Origin: Cupriavidus taiwanensis
GTDB taxonomy: Bacteria; Pseudomonadota; Gammaproteobacteria; Burkholderiales; Burkholderiaceae
Length of the DNA: 64,000 bases
NCBI RefSeq assembly: GCF_900250075.1
Contig: NZ_LT977072.1
Location: forward strand, 273,079 to 337,078
Direction of reading: 5' to 3'
The position numbers and the translations under genes are program-made. Positions 22,615 through 31,072 of this stretch are shown piece by piece; positions within the stretch are counted from its first letter, which is position 1; each line of letters begins with the position of its first letter. The notes beneath the pieces were generated by a model. The model was not told the DNA's origin and searched no databases. It saw only the letters and a program-made list of their open reading frames with translations.

Positions 22615-23790
22615 ATGCAATCGCTTTCCCCAACCGCTGAGTTCGAGCGCCTGCAACTTACCCGGATGACGTGTGATCGTATTCGCTCGGCTAACTATCA
22701 CCTCACCGACCACCTGGCCGAACTTCTGGGGGCACATCCCGAGCTTGAGCAACCCCTGCACATCAGCAAAGCCGCCGTCGATCGGGTGCGCAAAGCTGAG
22801 GCGACACAGCGAGACTTGATGGGCACGCCGTTCCTCGTTGTCGTGCCCACGCTGTCCGAAGTACAGGATTGGCGGTGCCTGGCCGAAAATACTACAACGA
22901 CCCTGGCCGTCGACGCATTGCGCTCGCAGATGCCCATCTGGAGCAACGACGACAAGCTCCGGTTGTTCTACAACAATCGCCATTACATCTGGCTGATCGT
23001 TGAACTGCTGCACGTCAGCATTCTGGCCGCGCCGCTTCTCGGAATCACCAAGGAGCTGGCAGATTACCTGCGATCTCTCCCGCAGCATGTGCTCGACATG
23101 GCCATCGCACGGGTCGACTTTCCGATCTTCCGCTGGCGCTTGCATAGCAAGACCTTCTGGGTCGACTTCGACTCGAAACGGCTGGGACCGGATTCCAATG
23201 GCCATCACTTCCTCGCCTCTACGCCGATGCGCGCCGACCGTATGGCAACGAAGCATAGCTGGACCAATCTCAGGTTGGAGCCGTTTCAAAAGAAGGTGTA
23301 CAGCGAGATGATGGTTCGTAGTCACTGCCGAGCTTCCACAATCACGTCCCTGCTGGGGATTACCTCCACGCGCACGCGAACGCTCTTTCAACAGATCCAT
23401 GGGAGGTCCTCGCCATCGGGGCAGCTGCCTACCTCGACCGCATGGTACTTCGAGCATCCGACGCATCGGCTCCAGGCGACCATCATGGTTTCGCTATACC
23501 GCATCGCATTGGCCTTCGGAGCCAACGTCCCCGAGGCCTTCATCTCAGCCTATAACCTCTTCGACAAGTTCTTCGGAACTACCTCGAAAATCTCAGCGGA
23601 CCGTGCGTGCCACATTTGCCGGACCATGTCCACCGACGCACAGCTGGAACTCGCACCCTGCAGGGTCTGCAGGACCCCCTATCTCATTGCGAATACTGCG
23701 CCGCGCATTGAACTAAGCCATGCGTTCTCCTGCCCAGGCTGTAGCGGAACGTTGGGTGGTCACGGTGGATCTCTTCGTCGTCGCAAGTAA
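22615..23790 (+). CDS. Single-chain FlhD-FlhC-like transcriptional activator
   Basis: This encodes 391 residues. Residues 117-178 follow the FlhD pattern (ELLHVSILAAPLLGITKEL, then LRSLPQHVLDMAIARVDFPIFRWRL; compare the LGI-x-EEMA-x-L and VCHFRF landmarks of FlhD). Residues 220-385 follow FlhC: TSLLGITSTRTRTLFQQIHG, SPSGQLPTSTAWYF, then zinc cysteines CHIC, CRVC and CPGC. In ordinary bacteria FlhD and FlhC are two proteins forming the flagellar activator; in IncA/C plasmids (AcaCD) and SXT (SetCD) such a pair turns on transfer. Here both halves are in one chain. Activation of the pil/vir/tra operons is a strong inference. It shares boxes at 21031 and 40818. Confidence 0.7.
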   Translation: MQSLSPTAEFERLQLTRMTCDRIRSANYHLTDHLAELLGAHPELEQPLHISKAAVDRVRKAEATQRDLMGTPFLVVVPTLSEVQDWRCLAENTTTTLAVDALRSQMPIWSNDDKLRLFYNNRHYIWLIVELLHVSILAAPLLGITKELADYLRSLPQHVLDMAIARVDFPIFRWRLHSKTFWVDFDSKRLGPDSNGHHFLASTPMRADRMATKHSWTNLRLEPFQKKVYSEMMVRSHCRASTITSLLGITSTRTRTLFQQIHGRSSPSGQLPTSTAWYFEHPTHRLQATIMVSLYRIALAFGANVPEAFISAYNLFDKFFGTTSKISADRACHICRTMSTDAQLELAPCRVCRTPYLIANTAPRIELSHAFSCPGCSGTLGGHGGSLRRRK

Positions 23791-23806
23791 GCGAAGGAAA
23801 TTTGGA

Positions 23807-24142
23807 ATGCACACCTTCATCCTTTTCGTCTTGCTCTTTGTGGTACCCCCGATTCTGGCCTACCGACTGGCTCGTCGTTGGGGCAGGAGCGGCTTCAAAT
23901 GGGCGGTGATTTGCTTTTGCACGCACTACTTCGGCCTGCTCCTACTCATTCTTCTGCCGTCAAAGGCGACGCCGACGCTTCAGAACTATCGGCTTGCAAA
24001 TCCTCAATGCGCAACGAAGCACGGGATGTGCTGCAACTCATGCGGTTCCCGCAGCATTCGCATCTGGCGCAAGCAATGGATGCTTACGGTGAAGCAGTAC
24101 CACGTCTGCAATCACTGCGGTCAGACGCTCTACACCACCTGA
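23807..24142 (+). CDS. Small membrane protein with zinc ribbon
   Basis: This encodes 111 residues from the ATG at 23807 with GAAGGAAA before it. Two N-terminal membrane segments (MHTFILFVLLFVVPPILAY and WAVICFCTHYFGLLLLILL) are followed by a cytoplasmic zinc ribbon, CCNSCG then CNHCGQT. The family is not recognised. It follows the FlhDC-like gene by 16 bases. A seven-base-arm hairpin lies just after its stop. Confidence 0.55.
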   Translation: MHTFILFVLLFVVPPILAYRLARRWGRSGFKWAVICFCTHYFGLLLLILLPSKATPTLQNYRLANPQCATKHGMCCNSCGSRSIRIWRKQWMLTVKQYHVCNHCGQTLYTT

Positions 24143-24148
24143 TCAGAT

Positions 24149-24167
24149 ACCCCCCAACCAGGGGGGT
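24149..24167 (+). terminator. Possible terminator hairpin
   Basis: ACCCCCC (24149-24155) and GGGGGGT (24161-24167) form a stem directly after the zinc-ribbon gene. No T-run follows, so termination may be weak or factor-dependent. Confidence 0.4.
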
Positions 24168-24321
24168 CAAGTTCTCGCTAAGCTTGCCGTCCTATCTCCT
24201 GTCCGATCGTGTATTCTCACGCCCGGCTGGGGATTGGCGGCACTTGACTTCTTGCGCAGGCCGGTAAGCTAAGAGTAACGGTCGATCCCCGGCCGGTCCA
24301 AAGTCAGAGGAAGAAAAGAAC

Positions 24322-25338
24322 ATGCAACAATCCAAACTCGCTCTCTCGGCCCTGGTCACGGCCATGACGCTCGCTCTCGCCGCGTGTGGCGGTGGTGGCG
24401 GAGGTGATGACGGCGGTTCCAAGCAAGAGCCTAGCACCCCGACCGCGCCGACGACGCCGCAAGGCCCGACTTCGGTGCCGCCTTCGACCACCGTCACTCC
24501 ACCGACGTATGCAACGACTGACGCGCGGTTGGCAACCTTTAACGAAGTGAACGACTACCGCCTCAAGATGGGTGTAGGCGCGTTACGTCAAGATGACGCA
24601 TTGGATAAGGCAGCAGACAGCCATCTTTCTTACCAGAAGGTGAATTCAGATTTCGGGCACGACGAGATTGCTGGAAAGCCGGGATACACAGGGGTCACTC
24701 CTTACGACCAGGCAGTTGCTGCTGGAGCTATGTCGAACCAGTGGATTGCGCAGGTATCTGATCGGTCCGCCTTCTGCGTTGATAGCTTCAAGAATTCGAT
24801 CTATCACTTGCAAGCTCTCACCAGCAATCAGGAGACTATCGGTATTGCGAACCGCGATAGCCTCTGTGTCATTAATTTCGGTGTAGTCACCGGAGCCAAC
24901 GGAAGCGGTTATGGGCTTCCCACATGGGGCGGTCAACAATTGACCGAGACGGCCTTCGCTTATTCCCCTATCGATGGGGAGAATGTTTGGGGATCGTTTA
25001 TTCCTGCGGCAGAGTCGCCGAATCCTGCGCCGGACCTCTCCACCGCAGGTCATCCCATCATGTTCAGGGTCCCGTCTGCGAAGGCGTCCGATGTGCTGAC
25101 CGTATCCAGCTTCTCGCTCGCGGGTCCCGGTGGAGTCGCTATTCCGGTGCGCATCCTGGTTCCGACGAACGCGAAACCCGGCTCCGTAAGTAGCGCCATC
25201 GAAGACGCCCGTCTCTATTCGGGTGTCGCATTCATGCTCCCGACGCAGCCGCTTCCGGCTGGAACCTATACTGCTACCTTTAGCGGCGCTCGAAACGGCG
25301 TAGCCGTCAGCAAGACTTGGAGCTTTACAGCGTTCTAG
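24322..25338 (+). CDS. CAP-domain lipoprotein
   Basis: This encodes 338 residues. The lipoprotein signal (MQQSKLALSALVTAMTLAL, then AACGGGGGG, with the lipobox Cys at about 21) is followed by a Pro/Thr-rich stalk and a CAP/SCP-like domain (LATFNEVNDYRLKMGVGAL, then DKAADSHLSYQ, SDFGHDEIAGKPGYTG, FCVDSFKNSIYHLQAL). A C-terminal beta domain ends VAVSKTWSFTAF. It would sit on the outer membrane or cell surface. CAP proteins of bacteria are poorly understood. It has lower G+C and freer codon use than the transfer genes, which suggests separate acquisition. The ribosome-binding site GAGGAAGAA precedes it and a terminator follows at 25380. Confidence 0.75.
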   Translation: MQQSKLALSALVTAMTLALAACGGGGGGDDGGSKQEPSTPTAPTTPQGPTSVPPSTTVTPPTYATTDARLATFNEVNDYRLKMGVGALRQDDALDKAADSHLSYQKVNSDFGHDEIAGKPGYTGVTPYDQAVAAGAMSNQWIAQVSDRSAFCVDSFKNSIYHLQALTSNQETIGIANRDSLCVINFGVVTGANGSGYGLPTWGGQQLTETAFAYSPIDGENVWGSFIPAAESPNPAPDLSTAGHPIMFRVPSAKASDVLTVSSFSLAGPGGVAIPVRILVPTNAKPGSVSSAIEDARLYSGVAFMLPTQPLPAGTYTATFSGARNGVAVSKTWSFTAF

Positions 25339-25379
25339 GCTGACAACCACTGAGAACAGACTAAGCGTCTGCAAGACAC

Positions 25380-25403
25380 GAGCCCGCGATTGCGGGCTCT
25401 TTC
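25380..25403. terminator. Terminator between the CAP lipoprotein and the pilus operon
   Basis: GAGCCCGC-GATT-GCGGGCTC followed by TTT lies between two convergent genes, ending rightward transcription from the lipoprotein gene and possibly leftward transcription from the pilus operon. Confidence 0.65.
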
Positions 25404-25425
25404 ACGTGGTGCGGTCCCTCGGGTG

Positions 25426-25911
25426 TTAGTTGCAGACTTCGTAGAACGCAGTATCGCCGTAGTTTCCGTTGCCGAGCTCCGACCTCTTCCAGGCACCCAA
25501 GCGGTATTGGGTCGCTGCAAGAGCGGCCATCGCCTTATTGTAAAGATCCTGTTGATCGGCGATTTCCCAGTGCGACCAAATTCTGGACCACACCGGTGTA
25601 TAGCCCCCATCGTAGACGGCAATTCCCTGGCCAGCGCAGCCACCATCGGCCGAGCAGTCTCCCATAGACCCGATCGCGATAGCGACTGTTGGGTGCTGAA
25701 ACCGGCACGCTGGAGGGGGAGGAGGCGGAGGGGGCGGCGTCGGCGCGGGTTCTGGTACGCCACAGTATGGCAAACCGTTTCCCCGCCGCAACCACTGCTG
25801 ACCGGGCAGACAATCGGCAACGGTCATTGGCGGTGCGGGGAACGAATACAGTTGCGCGCTCGTTCCGGGAATACATGCGATGAGACTGCACGCCAGGATG
25901 AAGCGTTTCAT
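25426..25911 (-). CDS. Secreted Pro-rich protein at end of pilus operon
   Basis: This encodes 161 residues. It has a signal peptide (MKRFILACSLIACIPGTSA), a cysteine-containing part (CLPGQQWLRRGNGLPYCGV), an uninterrupted run of prolines near residue 57, and a C-terminal domain with CRFQHPTVAIAIGSMGDCSADGGCAGQG and WSRIWSHWEIADQQDLYNKAM. It is probably a periplasmic or surface accessory of the pilus. It is the last gene of the leftward operon, 13 bases after pilV. The family is not recognised. Confidence 0.55.
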   Translation of the reverse strand: MKRFILACSLIACIPGTSAQLYSFPAPPMTVADCLPGQQWLRRGNGLPYCGVPEPAPTPPPPPPPPPACRFQHPTVAIAIGSMGDCSADGGCAGQGIAVYDGGYTPVWSRIWSHWEIADQQDLYNKAMAALAATQYRLGAWKRSELGNGNYGDTAFYEVCN

Positions 25912-25924
25912 TAGTTTTTCCTTG

Positions 25925-27172
25925 CTAGTACATGCAGCCAGTCGTAACGGTTCCTACCAACTGCCCACCCAGCGCGCCGACATCGTTCCCGCTATACCAA
26001 GCCGCCGGCGAGATTGCATTCGCCTGCGCATACCAATAGGTGCCATAGTCGTTCATCGAGAAGTACGTGCCTTGAATCGGGGGCATGACGTTCCCTGTAA
26101 TGTTCACCATCTGCTGCTTCGGCGTGTAGAGCGCCCATGCGGTGCCGCCCGGACAGTAGTCCTTGCCGAACGTCATCCCGTCGGTCACGTTGTCGTACTT
26201 TCGCGTAACGGACATATTGCCGAGCGCATTGTTCAGCGTCACATAGCGATTGCCCTTGCAGATGTAGCCGACATTGGTCGCACCCGTCGCCAGCTGGCCG
26301 CTGTTGGTGCACGCCATCCCTTCGTAGATGTTCGCCACCGCGGTGCCGATAGGCTGCCAGACGCCACCGAAGCAGATCACGAAGCCCGTGCCGGTGTTGC
26401 TCCTGCGCGTGGATGGTTCCACGTTACAGGCCGAGCCGGTCACGGCGGTGTTCGTGATGTAGGTCTCGCCATTGCTCGTCAGCGCCGTTGTGGTAGTCAC
26501 GCGCCTTGCGTTGTTCACGTCGTTGCCCCCCATGTCGAGGGAGGTCTGCATCCGGTTCAGTTCGGGATGACCTGGCACCTGAACCCGATAGAGGTAGCCG
26601 CTGTTGGCCTGCGTGCCGGTAAAGGCGAGCAACGAAGCCAGCCGACCGCTTCCGGGGTTGGTGTAGTTGGCCAGCGGCACCTGCCAGGCGCCGTAGGCGC
26701 CATAGGCATTGCTTGCCACCATCGTCGGGTCCCCGTTCTGCCCCGGATACGGCACGAACCCACCCTGCGCGCCGGCCTGGGCCGCGATCTGCACCAGCTG
26801 GCGCGTGTCCGAGATCGGCCTTCCGCCCTGCGACGTCACCAGTGCCTGCAGCGTGTTCGGCGTGGGCTGAAGGACCTGGAGCAGCCAGGTCTGCCCGAAT
26901 ACGTTCGTCGCGGAGAACCCGGCTGGCAGGTACCCGCCGTTGATGAGCATCGCCGGGGTGACCGAGACCGGTACGCTGGCAGTGGCCTGCGCGGCAAGTG
27001 TGGCGGCTTCGTCCTGCACGAACTGCAATGCCGCCTTGTCGAAGACCAGCATTTGGCTGGCCGCGGCCGCCGTCTGCACGTTGGTGACACCGGCTTTTGC
27101 CCACGTCGCAAAGCCGGCGATGCTCAGCATCGACAGCATCAGCGCGACGAGATAACCCAGTATGGCTTCCAT
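25925..27172 (-). CDS. pilV: PilV-type minor pilin/adhesin (shufflon-type, single C-terminus)
   Basis: This encodes 415 residues. The N-terminal prepilin helix MEAILGYLVALMLSMLSIAGF has no long leader. The shufflon-protein N-terminal region follows, including LNRMQTSLDMGGNDVNNA (about residue 210). The C-terminal receptor-binding part contains Cys pairs (VGYICKG, GKDYCPGG, TTGCMY). In IncI plasmids PilV is the pilus-tip adhesin that selects recipients, and its C-terminus is switched by inversion. Here no inverted partner segments or recombinase flank it, so the specificity looks fixed. It converges on the small secreted protein gene. Confidence 0.8.
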   Translation of the reverse strand: MEAILGYLVALMLSMLSIAGFATWAKAGVTNVQTAAAASQMLVFDKAALQFVQDEAATLAAQATASVPVSVTPAMLINGGYLPAGFSATNVFGQTWLLQVLQPTPNTLQALVTSQGGRPISDTRQLVQIAAQAGAQGGFVPYPGQNGDPTMVASNAYGAYGAWQVPLANYTNPGSGRLASLLAFTGTQANSGYLYRVQVPGHPELNRMQTSLDMGGNDVNNARRVTTTTALTSNGETYITNTAVTGSACNVEPSTRRSNTGTGFVICFGGVWQPIGTAVANIYEGMACTNSGQLATGATNVGYICKGNRYVTLNNALGNMSVTRKYDNVTDGMTFGKDYCPGGTAWALYTPKQQMVNITGNVMPPIQGTYFSMNDYGTYWYAQANAISPAAWYSGNDVGALGGQLVGTVTTGCMY

Positions 27173-27179
27173 TCGAGTC

Positions 27180-27659
27180 TCAGGTATTCAGCTGGACCCA
27201 GTGGACCAGCGTCCCAACAGGAATTGACGCCGGCACGCTGTAGGCCGTGCCGGTCGCAAGATTGACGGCGGTGCCCTGACTGCGGACACGGAACCACGCC
27301 ACGCTGCCTTCGGTGCTGTTCAGCAGCACCGCGCCTGCGCCCGGAGCGACGCGCACGAATCCATAGACGTCCCTGCCGCCCGCCGGGTTGGCCACTGCCA
27401 TGCAGCCGGCACCGGCAGGTGCGACCATCCCGGCCGGCAGCATGGGAGCCACGCTCGCCCCGACGAGACCGGGCGTGGCGCCGGCGGTCGAGACGCACGC
27501 GGCGCCATAGGCCTGTGCCTGCTGCGCGGTCACTGCGGCAACGGACTCCATGCGCCCGGGCACGCCAGCGCCGGGGACAGCCTGCGACAGCTGTCGGCTC
27601 TGCGCCACGATGCCCATGCAGAACAGCACCGTGGCTAACGGCAGGATGAGGTATCCCAT
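27180..27659 (-). CDS. PilM-like small pilus protein
   Basis: This encodes 159 residues from the ATG at 27659. The N-terminal membrane helix MGYLILPLATVLFCMGIVAQS is followed by AQAYGAACVSTAG, CMAVANPAGG and WFRVRSQGTAVNLATG. Size, N-terminal helix and operon context fit PilM of IncI-like thin pili, but it lies between pilS and pilV instead of before pilN. It could instead be another pilin-like protein. It starts 36 bases after pilS. Confidence 0.5.
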   Translation of the reverse strand: MGYLILPLATVLFCMGIVAQSRQLSQAVPGAGVPGRMESVAAVTAQQAQAYGAACVSTAGATPGLVGASVAPMLPAGMVAPAGAGCMAVANPAGGRDVYGFVRVAPGAGAVLLNSTEGSVAWFRVRSQGTAVNLATGTAYSVPASIPVGTLVHWVQLNT

Positions 27660-27695
27660 GCTCGTCTCCAAGATCCCGGCGTCACGCCGCGAACA

Positions 27696-28196
27696 TCACT
27701 GGAAGGTCAGCGCAAAGGCCGCGGTGGCACTGCAGGCTGCTCCAGCGGTAACCTGGTCCGGCAGGTTGCCCTGGTCGAACGTCGTCGTGCCAACCGTCAA
27801 CGTCACGTAATCCTTCAGGCCAAGTGCCGCGCTCACGCACTGCTTTGCCGTCTGTGCGTTGCCGCCACCGAAGGAAATCACGCCCCGCGAGCCATTGTTT
27901 GCCGAAGCGAGCGTGACCGCATTTCCCCAGGGATCGACCAGCGCATTGCCGCGGACCATGTCGGTGGGAAACATGCCGCCGGTGATCATCGCTGCGATGT
28001 TTGCCGTCGTGAAGTTGGTATAGCCGTTGTTGCCTTGGGAGAACCCGGCACGGGCGTTAGTAATCAGCTGCGTGATATTGGTTGCCACCACGCTCGCCTT
28101 GTGGTTCTGGAACCCGTTGTAGCCGGCATAAGCGATGCCTACCAGTGCAAGCAGGCCCAAGACAATGGCGACGACGCGCCCGAGAATGCCATCCAT
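27696..28196 (-). CDS. pilS: PilS-type major type IVb pilin
   Basis: This 166-residue pilin has the hydrophobic N-terminal helix MDGILGRVVAIVLGLLALVG, the spacer AYAGYNGFQNHKASVVATNI and a globular domain with two cysteines (KQCVSAALG and GAACSATA) forming the D-loop. Relatives are cut by a prepilin peptidase; no such gene (PilU-like) is visible in the window, so a host enzyme may be used. It forms the thin pilus shaft needed for mating in liquid. It follows pilR by 33 bases. Confidence 0.85.
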   Translation of the reverse strand: MDGILGRVVAIVLGLLALVGIAYAGYNGFQNHKASVVATNITQLITNARAGFSQGNNGYTNFTTANIAAMITGGMFPTDMVRGNALVDPWGNAVTLASANNGSRGVISFGGGNAQTAKQCVSAALGLKDYVTLTVGTTTFDQGNLPDQVTAGAACSATAAFALTFQ

Positions 28197-28229
28197 GTGA
28201 AACTCCTATGCTGTTGAACACGCCAAGAT

Positions 28230-29270
28230 TTAGAACTTGCCCATCGACGACGTGAGGATCGATGAGAGAGAGTTGGAGCCCAGTTGCAGCACTACGAAGG
28301 CGAGGAACATCAGACCGGTGAAGGCCGCCGACATGACCATGCCTTTGGCGAGCAATTGCCGCTCGATGACCTCCGCGTTCTGCCGCACGGCGACCGTGAT
28401 CTTTTCGGTGAAGTCATCGAACCCAGCATACGCACCGATTTCGTCAATCAAGTCCATCGACGGGAAGCCATACCCGGTCTGCCGCATCGCCTCCGCCAGG
28501 TCCAGGCCGTCGGTAAGTCCGAGGCGGATGGGCTTGAGTCGTGACGCCATCCATGGCGAAGCGGTCTGGATCTGCCCCTCCAAGGCGACCACGTCAGGCA
28601 CGTTCGCCCGCAAGAGCGCTACAAACGACCTGAGCCAGGTGAATCCGTTGATCTCGCGATACACCGTAAAGGGAAAGACATGCTGGTCAAGGAAGCGCCT
28701 GCCCGAGCCGTTCCATCGGGGTAGCGCCCACCAGCTCCATATCGCATAGGCACCCAGGCTCCCGAACAGGACCGGCGCAGGCCACCCCACCGCCAGTTGA
28801 CCCATCCAGTACATGGCATAGGCCCAGTCCGTCCACTGGTCCAGCGGCACGAAGTCCAGAAACTGCGGCACGATCTGGGCACCGATCAAGAGCAGCACCG
28901 CGTATAGCGTCAGCAGGTACACCGTTGGGGCAAAGAAGCTGGCCTGCAACTTCTGACGCAGCCGGGTTGTCTGCTCGCGCACGTCAAGGACCAGACGCAT
29001 GGCCTCCGGCAACTGCCCGGCACGTTCGCCCGCATCCAGCACGCTGCGCTCCAGATCGCTGAGCCCCGCCCCCATCGCCGCCATCAGGGTCATGCCGTCC
29101 CGGACCTTTCGGGCGACGTCATGCGCGGCCTCTGCCGCTCGCTCACGCCCCCGTCGGGCCAGCCGCTCGCGGAAGTCCTCCAGAATCTGTGCGAGGCCGA
29201 GTCCGTTTTCAAGCTGGCTCGATGCCTGCTGGTACAGGCGTCGGCGCATGCTCCAGGATAGTCCGCTCAT
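28230..29270 (-). CDS. pilR: PilR, type IVb pilus inner-membrane platform protein
   Basis: This 346-residue T2SF-domain protein (GspF/PilC superfamily) anchors the assembly ATPase. Landmarks are LENGLGLAQILEDF, LDAGERAGQLPEAM, three membrane regions (FFAPTVYLLTLYAVLLLIG, PVLFGSLGAYAIWSWW, VMSAAFTGLMFLAFVVLQL) and a second T2SF repeat (LRANVPDVVALEGQI, then DEIGAYAGFDDFTEKI). The start overlaps the end of pilQ by 4 bases. Confidence 0.9.
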   Translation of the reverse strand: MSGLSWSMRRRLYQQASSQLENGLGLAQILEDFRERLARRGRERAAEAAHDVARKVRDGMTLMAAMGAGLSDLERSVLDAGERAGQLPEAMRLVLDVREQTTRLRQKLQASFFAPTVYLLTLYAVLLLIGAQIVPQFLDFVPLDQWTDWAYAMYWMGQLAVGWPAPVLFGSLGAYAIWSWWALPRWNGSGRRFLDQHVFPFTVYREINGFTWLRSFVALLRANVPDVVALEGQIQTASPWMASRLKPIRLGLTDGLDLAEAMRQTGYGFPSMDLIDEIGAYAGFDDFTEKITVAVRQNAEVIERQLLAKGMVMSAAFTGLMFLAFVVLQLGSNSLSSILTSSMGKF

Positions 29271-31072
29271 AGCTCGTCCCTGTTTGGTATCGCGTCAACA
29301 CTGCGTTCGGCATCGACCGGCGAGAGGCGGCCCGCCAGTACGAGATCCATCGCATGTGAGATCATGGGCTTGTCGGCGCCGGCGCGCTTGCGATGCTTTC
29401 GTCGGGCTACCAGCACCCCCTCCTTGATGCAGTCCTGCATCAGGTCCTCGCTTGTCACCACGACTTCGGCCACGGCTTGCTGGCCGACGATGGCATCGCC
29501 ATGGCAATGGTCGCAACCTGCGCCGCGCACGCGCACTTCCGACAGATCGCCCCATGTGCGCATGGCACGCAGCATGTATTCCGGCAAGCGTTCCGGCGCA
29601 TGCTCCAACTTCACGCTGCATTTCGGACAAAGCAACGGAACCACGCGCTGTGCAATCAGCCCGATGATCTGGTTGTGGTTGCAGATCACCTCCATGGCCA
29701 GACGGACGTGGTCCAGCATCACCAGACGGGAGAACGTTTCGAAGGGATCGGTCACGTGCAGGGTGGTCAGCACCAGGTGACCGGTCGCCGCGGCTTGCAG
29801 CGTGGCCACCGCTTCCTCGACACCACGGATTTCGCCGAGCAGGATGGCATCCGGGTCCATTCGCAGCGTCATGCGCAGCATCTCGGGGAAGCGTTCGCTC
29901 TCCGTGGTCAGCTGAATCGCCCAGTCCATCGGATACTCGGTCGGGTTCTCGATCGTGACGAGACGCTTCTCGGGGAACATCCTGGCCTGGTGCCGCGTGC
30001 ACTCGAAAAGCGTTGTCGTCTTGCCGCTGCCCGTCGGGCCTGTCACAACCACCACGCCCATCGGCCGGCGCAGCAATTGCGAGATCAGTTCCACCTGGAG
30101 CGGCGTATATCCCATCTGGCCGAGCATGAAATCGCCCGAAGGGCTATTCGGCGTGCTCAGGTCCAGTCGCTTCGCCGCCTCGATGGCGTCAGCCTTGCGT
30201 GCGCCTTGGTGGTGCTCGCGGTACTGCAGCCGCGCCACGAGGAAGCCGCCGCCGCTCTCCACTGGATAGGCGGGCCCTCGGACAATCCGCACGCTCGAGA
30301 GCCCGGTGCCAGGCAGTGCATCGCCCGCAATCTGTGCGTCCTGCACGTCCAGAGGGTTGTAGGTCGCGGCTTTCACGGTCGCCAGGCCGGTATACATGGC
30401 ACGCACCAGCCGTTCCCCCTCCTCCCGTCTCATGGAAAGCGCGCCGACCGTACGCAGGTCGCCCTGCACGCGTACCTGAATCTCGGTATGGTGCTCACGC
30501 ACCAGGACGTGGATATCCGAGGCAATCAGTGCGGCGCAGTCGGCCACCAGCCGGCGCGCGAGGCTCAGCGTCTGGAGGTCGGCGTCCAGCTGCTGGCCAG
30601 AGCCGCGCTGCTGGCGCAGAACCGCCAACTCCTGGGCGGAGACTTTGCGCACCTGAGGCGCTGCACCGCTGCGCCGCACCTTGGCTTCCCACGTCAGAAA
30701 ACGTGGGGTGCCGAAGTGGCGCGCATCCACGTATATGTCACATGCGTGCACGGCAAGGGCCTTCTGGACGGTCTCACTGGTGAGCCCATGGTCTAGGGCG
30801 AGGTCTTCCACGTAGAGGCCCGTTTCCGCTACGCGTTGGCGCAGCGCTGCAGCCTCGTCCGGCGCAAGCAGGTTCAACGTGCATGCGACCTTGTCGAAGC
30901 TGCCCACGAGCGTGCGGGGGTAGAGGATATGCGGCGCCAGCACCTCGGGCGGGGGCGGCAGCGTCAGCATGTCGGACTTGACCGATGGCTCCGATCGCGT
31001 AGCGACGGTCGCGGCGCGGTCCCCCTTGCGAGCGGCACCGCCCCACAGGCGCGAAAGTGTCCCGATCATCAT
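29267..31072 (-). CDS. pilQ: PilQ, type IVb pilus assembly ATPase
   Basis: This 601-residue secretion ATPase of the GspE/VirB11 superfamily powers pilin polymerisation. Walker A is GPTGSGKTTTLF (about residue 345), the Asp box and Walker B area is ILLGEIRGVEEAV, the His box region is GHLVLTTLHVTDP, and a zinc knuckle is CPKC then CDHCHGD. ATGs at 31072 and 31069 are both possible; the start overlaps the pilO stop, which couples the two genes. Confidence 0.92.
   Translation of the reverse strand: MMIGTLSRLWGGAARKGDRAATVATRSEPSVKSDMLTLPPPPEVLAPHILYPRTLVGSFDKVACTLNLLAPDEAAALRQRVAETGLYVEDLALDHGLTSETVQKALAVHACDIYVDARHFGTPRFLTWEAKVRRSGAAPQVRKVSAQELAVLRQQRGSGQQLDADLQTLSLARRLVADCAALIASDIHVLVREHHTEIQVRVQGDLRTVGALSMRREEGERLVRAMYTGLATVKAATYNPLDVQDAQIAGDALPGTGLSSVRIVRGPAYPVESGGGFLVARLQYREHHQGARKADAIEAAKRLDLSTPNSPSGDFMLGQMGYTPLQVELISQLLRRPMGVVVVTGPTGSGKTTTLFECTRHQARMFPEKRLVTIENPTEYPMDWAIQLTTESERFPEMLRMTLRMDPDAILLGEIRGVEEAVATLQAAATGHLVLTTLHVTDPFETFSRLVMLDHVRLAMEVICNHNQIIGLIAQRVVPLLCPKCSVKLEHAPERLPEYMLRAMRTWGDLSEVRVRGAGCDHCHGDAIVGQQAVAEVVVTSEDLMQDCIKEGVLVARRKHRKRAGADKPMISHAMDLVLAGRLSPVDAERSVDAIPNRDEL

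Noticed and set aside
25925-27172. A shufflon at the pilV end
   Set aside because: No inverted repeats with alternative C-termini and no site-specific recombinase were found next to pilV.
29393-30796. A 467-codon plus-strand frame
   Set aside because: It is antisense to pilQ, which carries full ATPase motifs.
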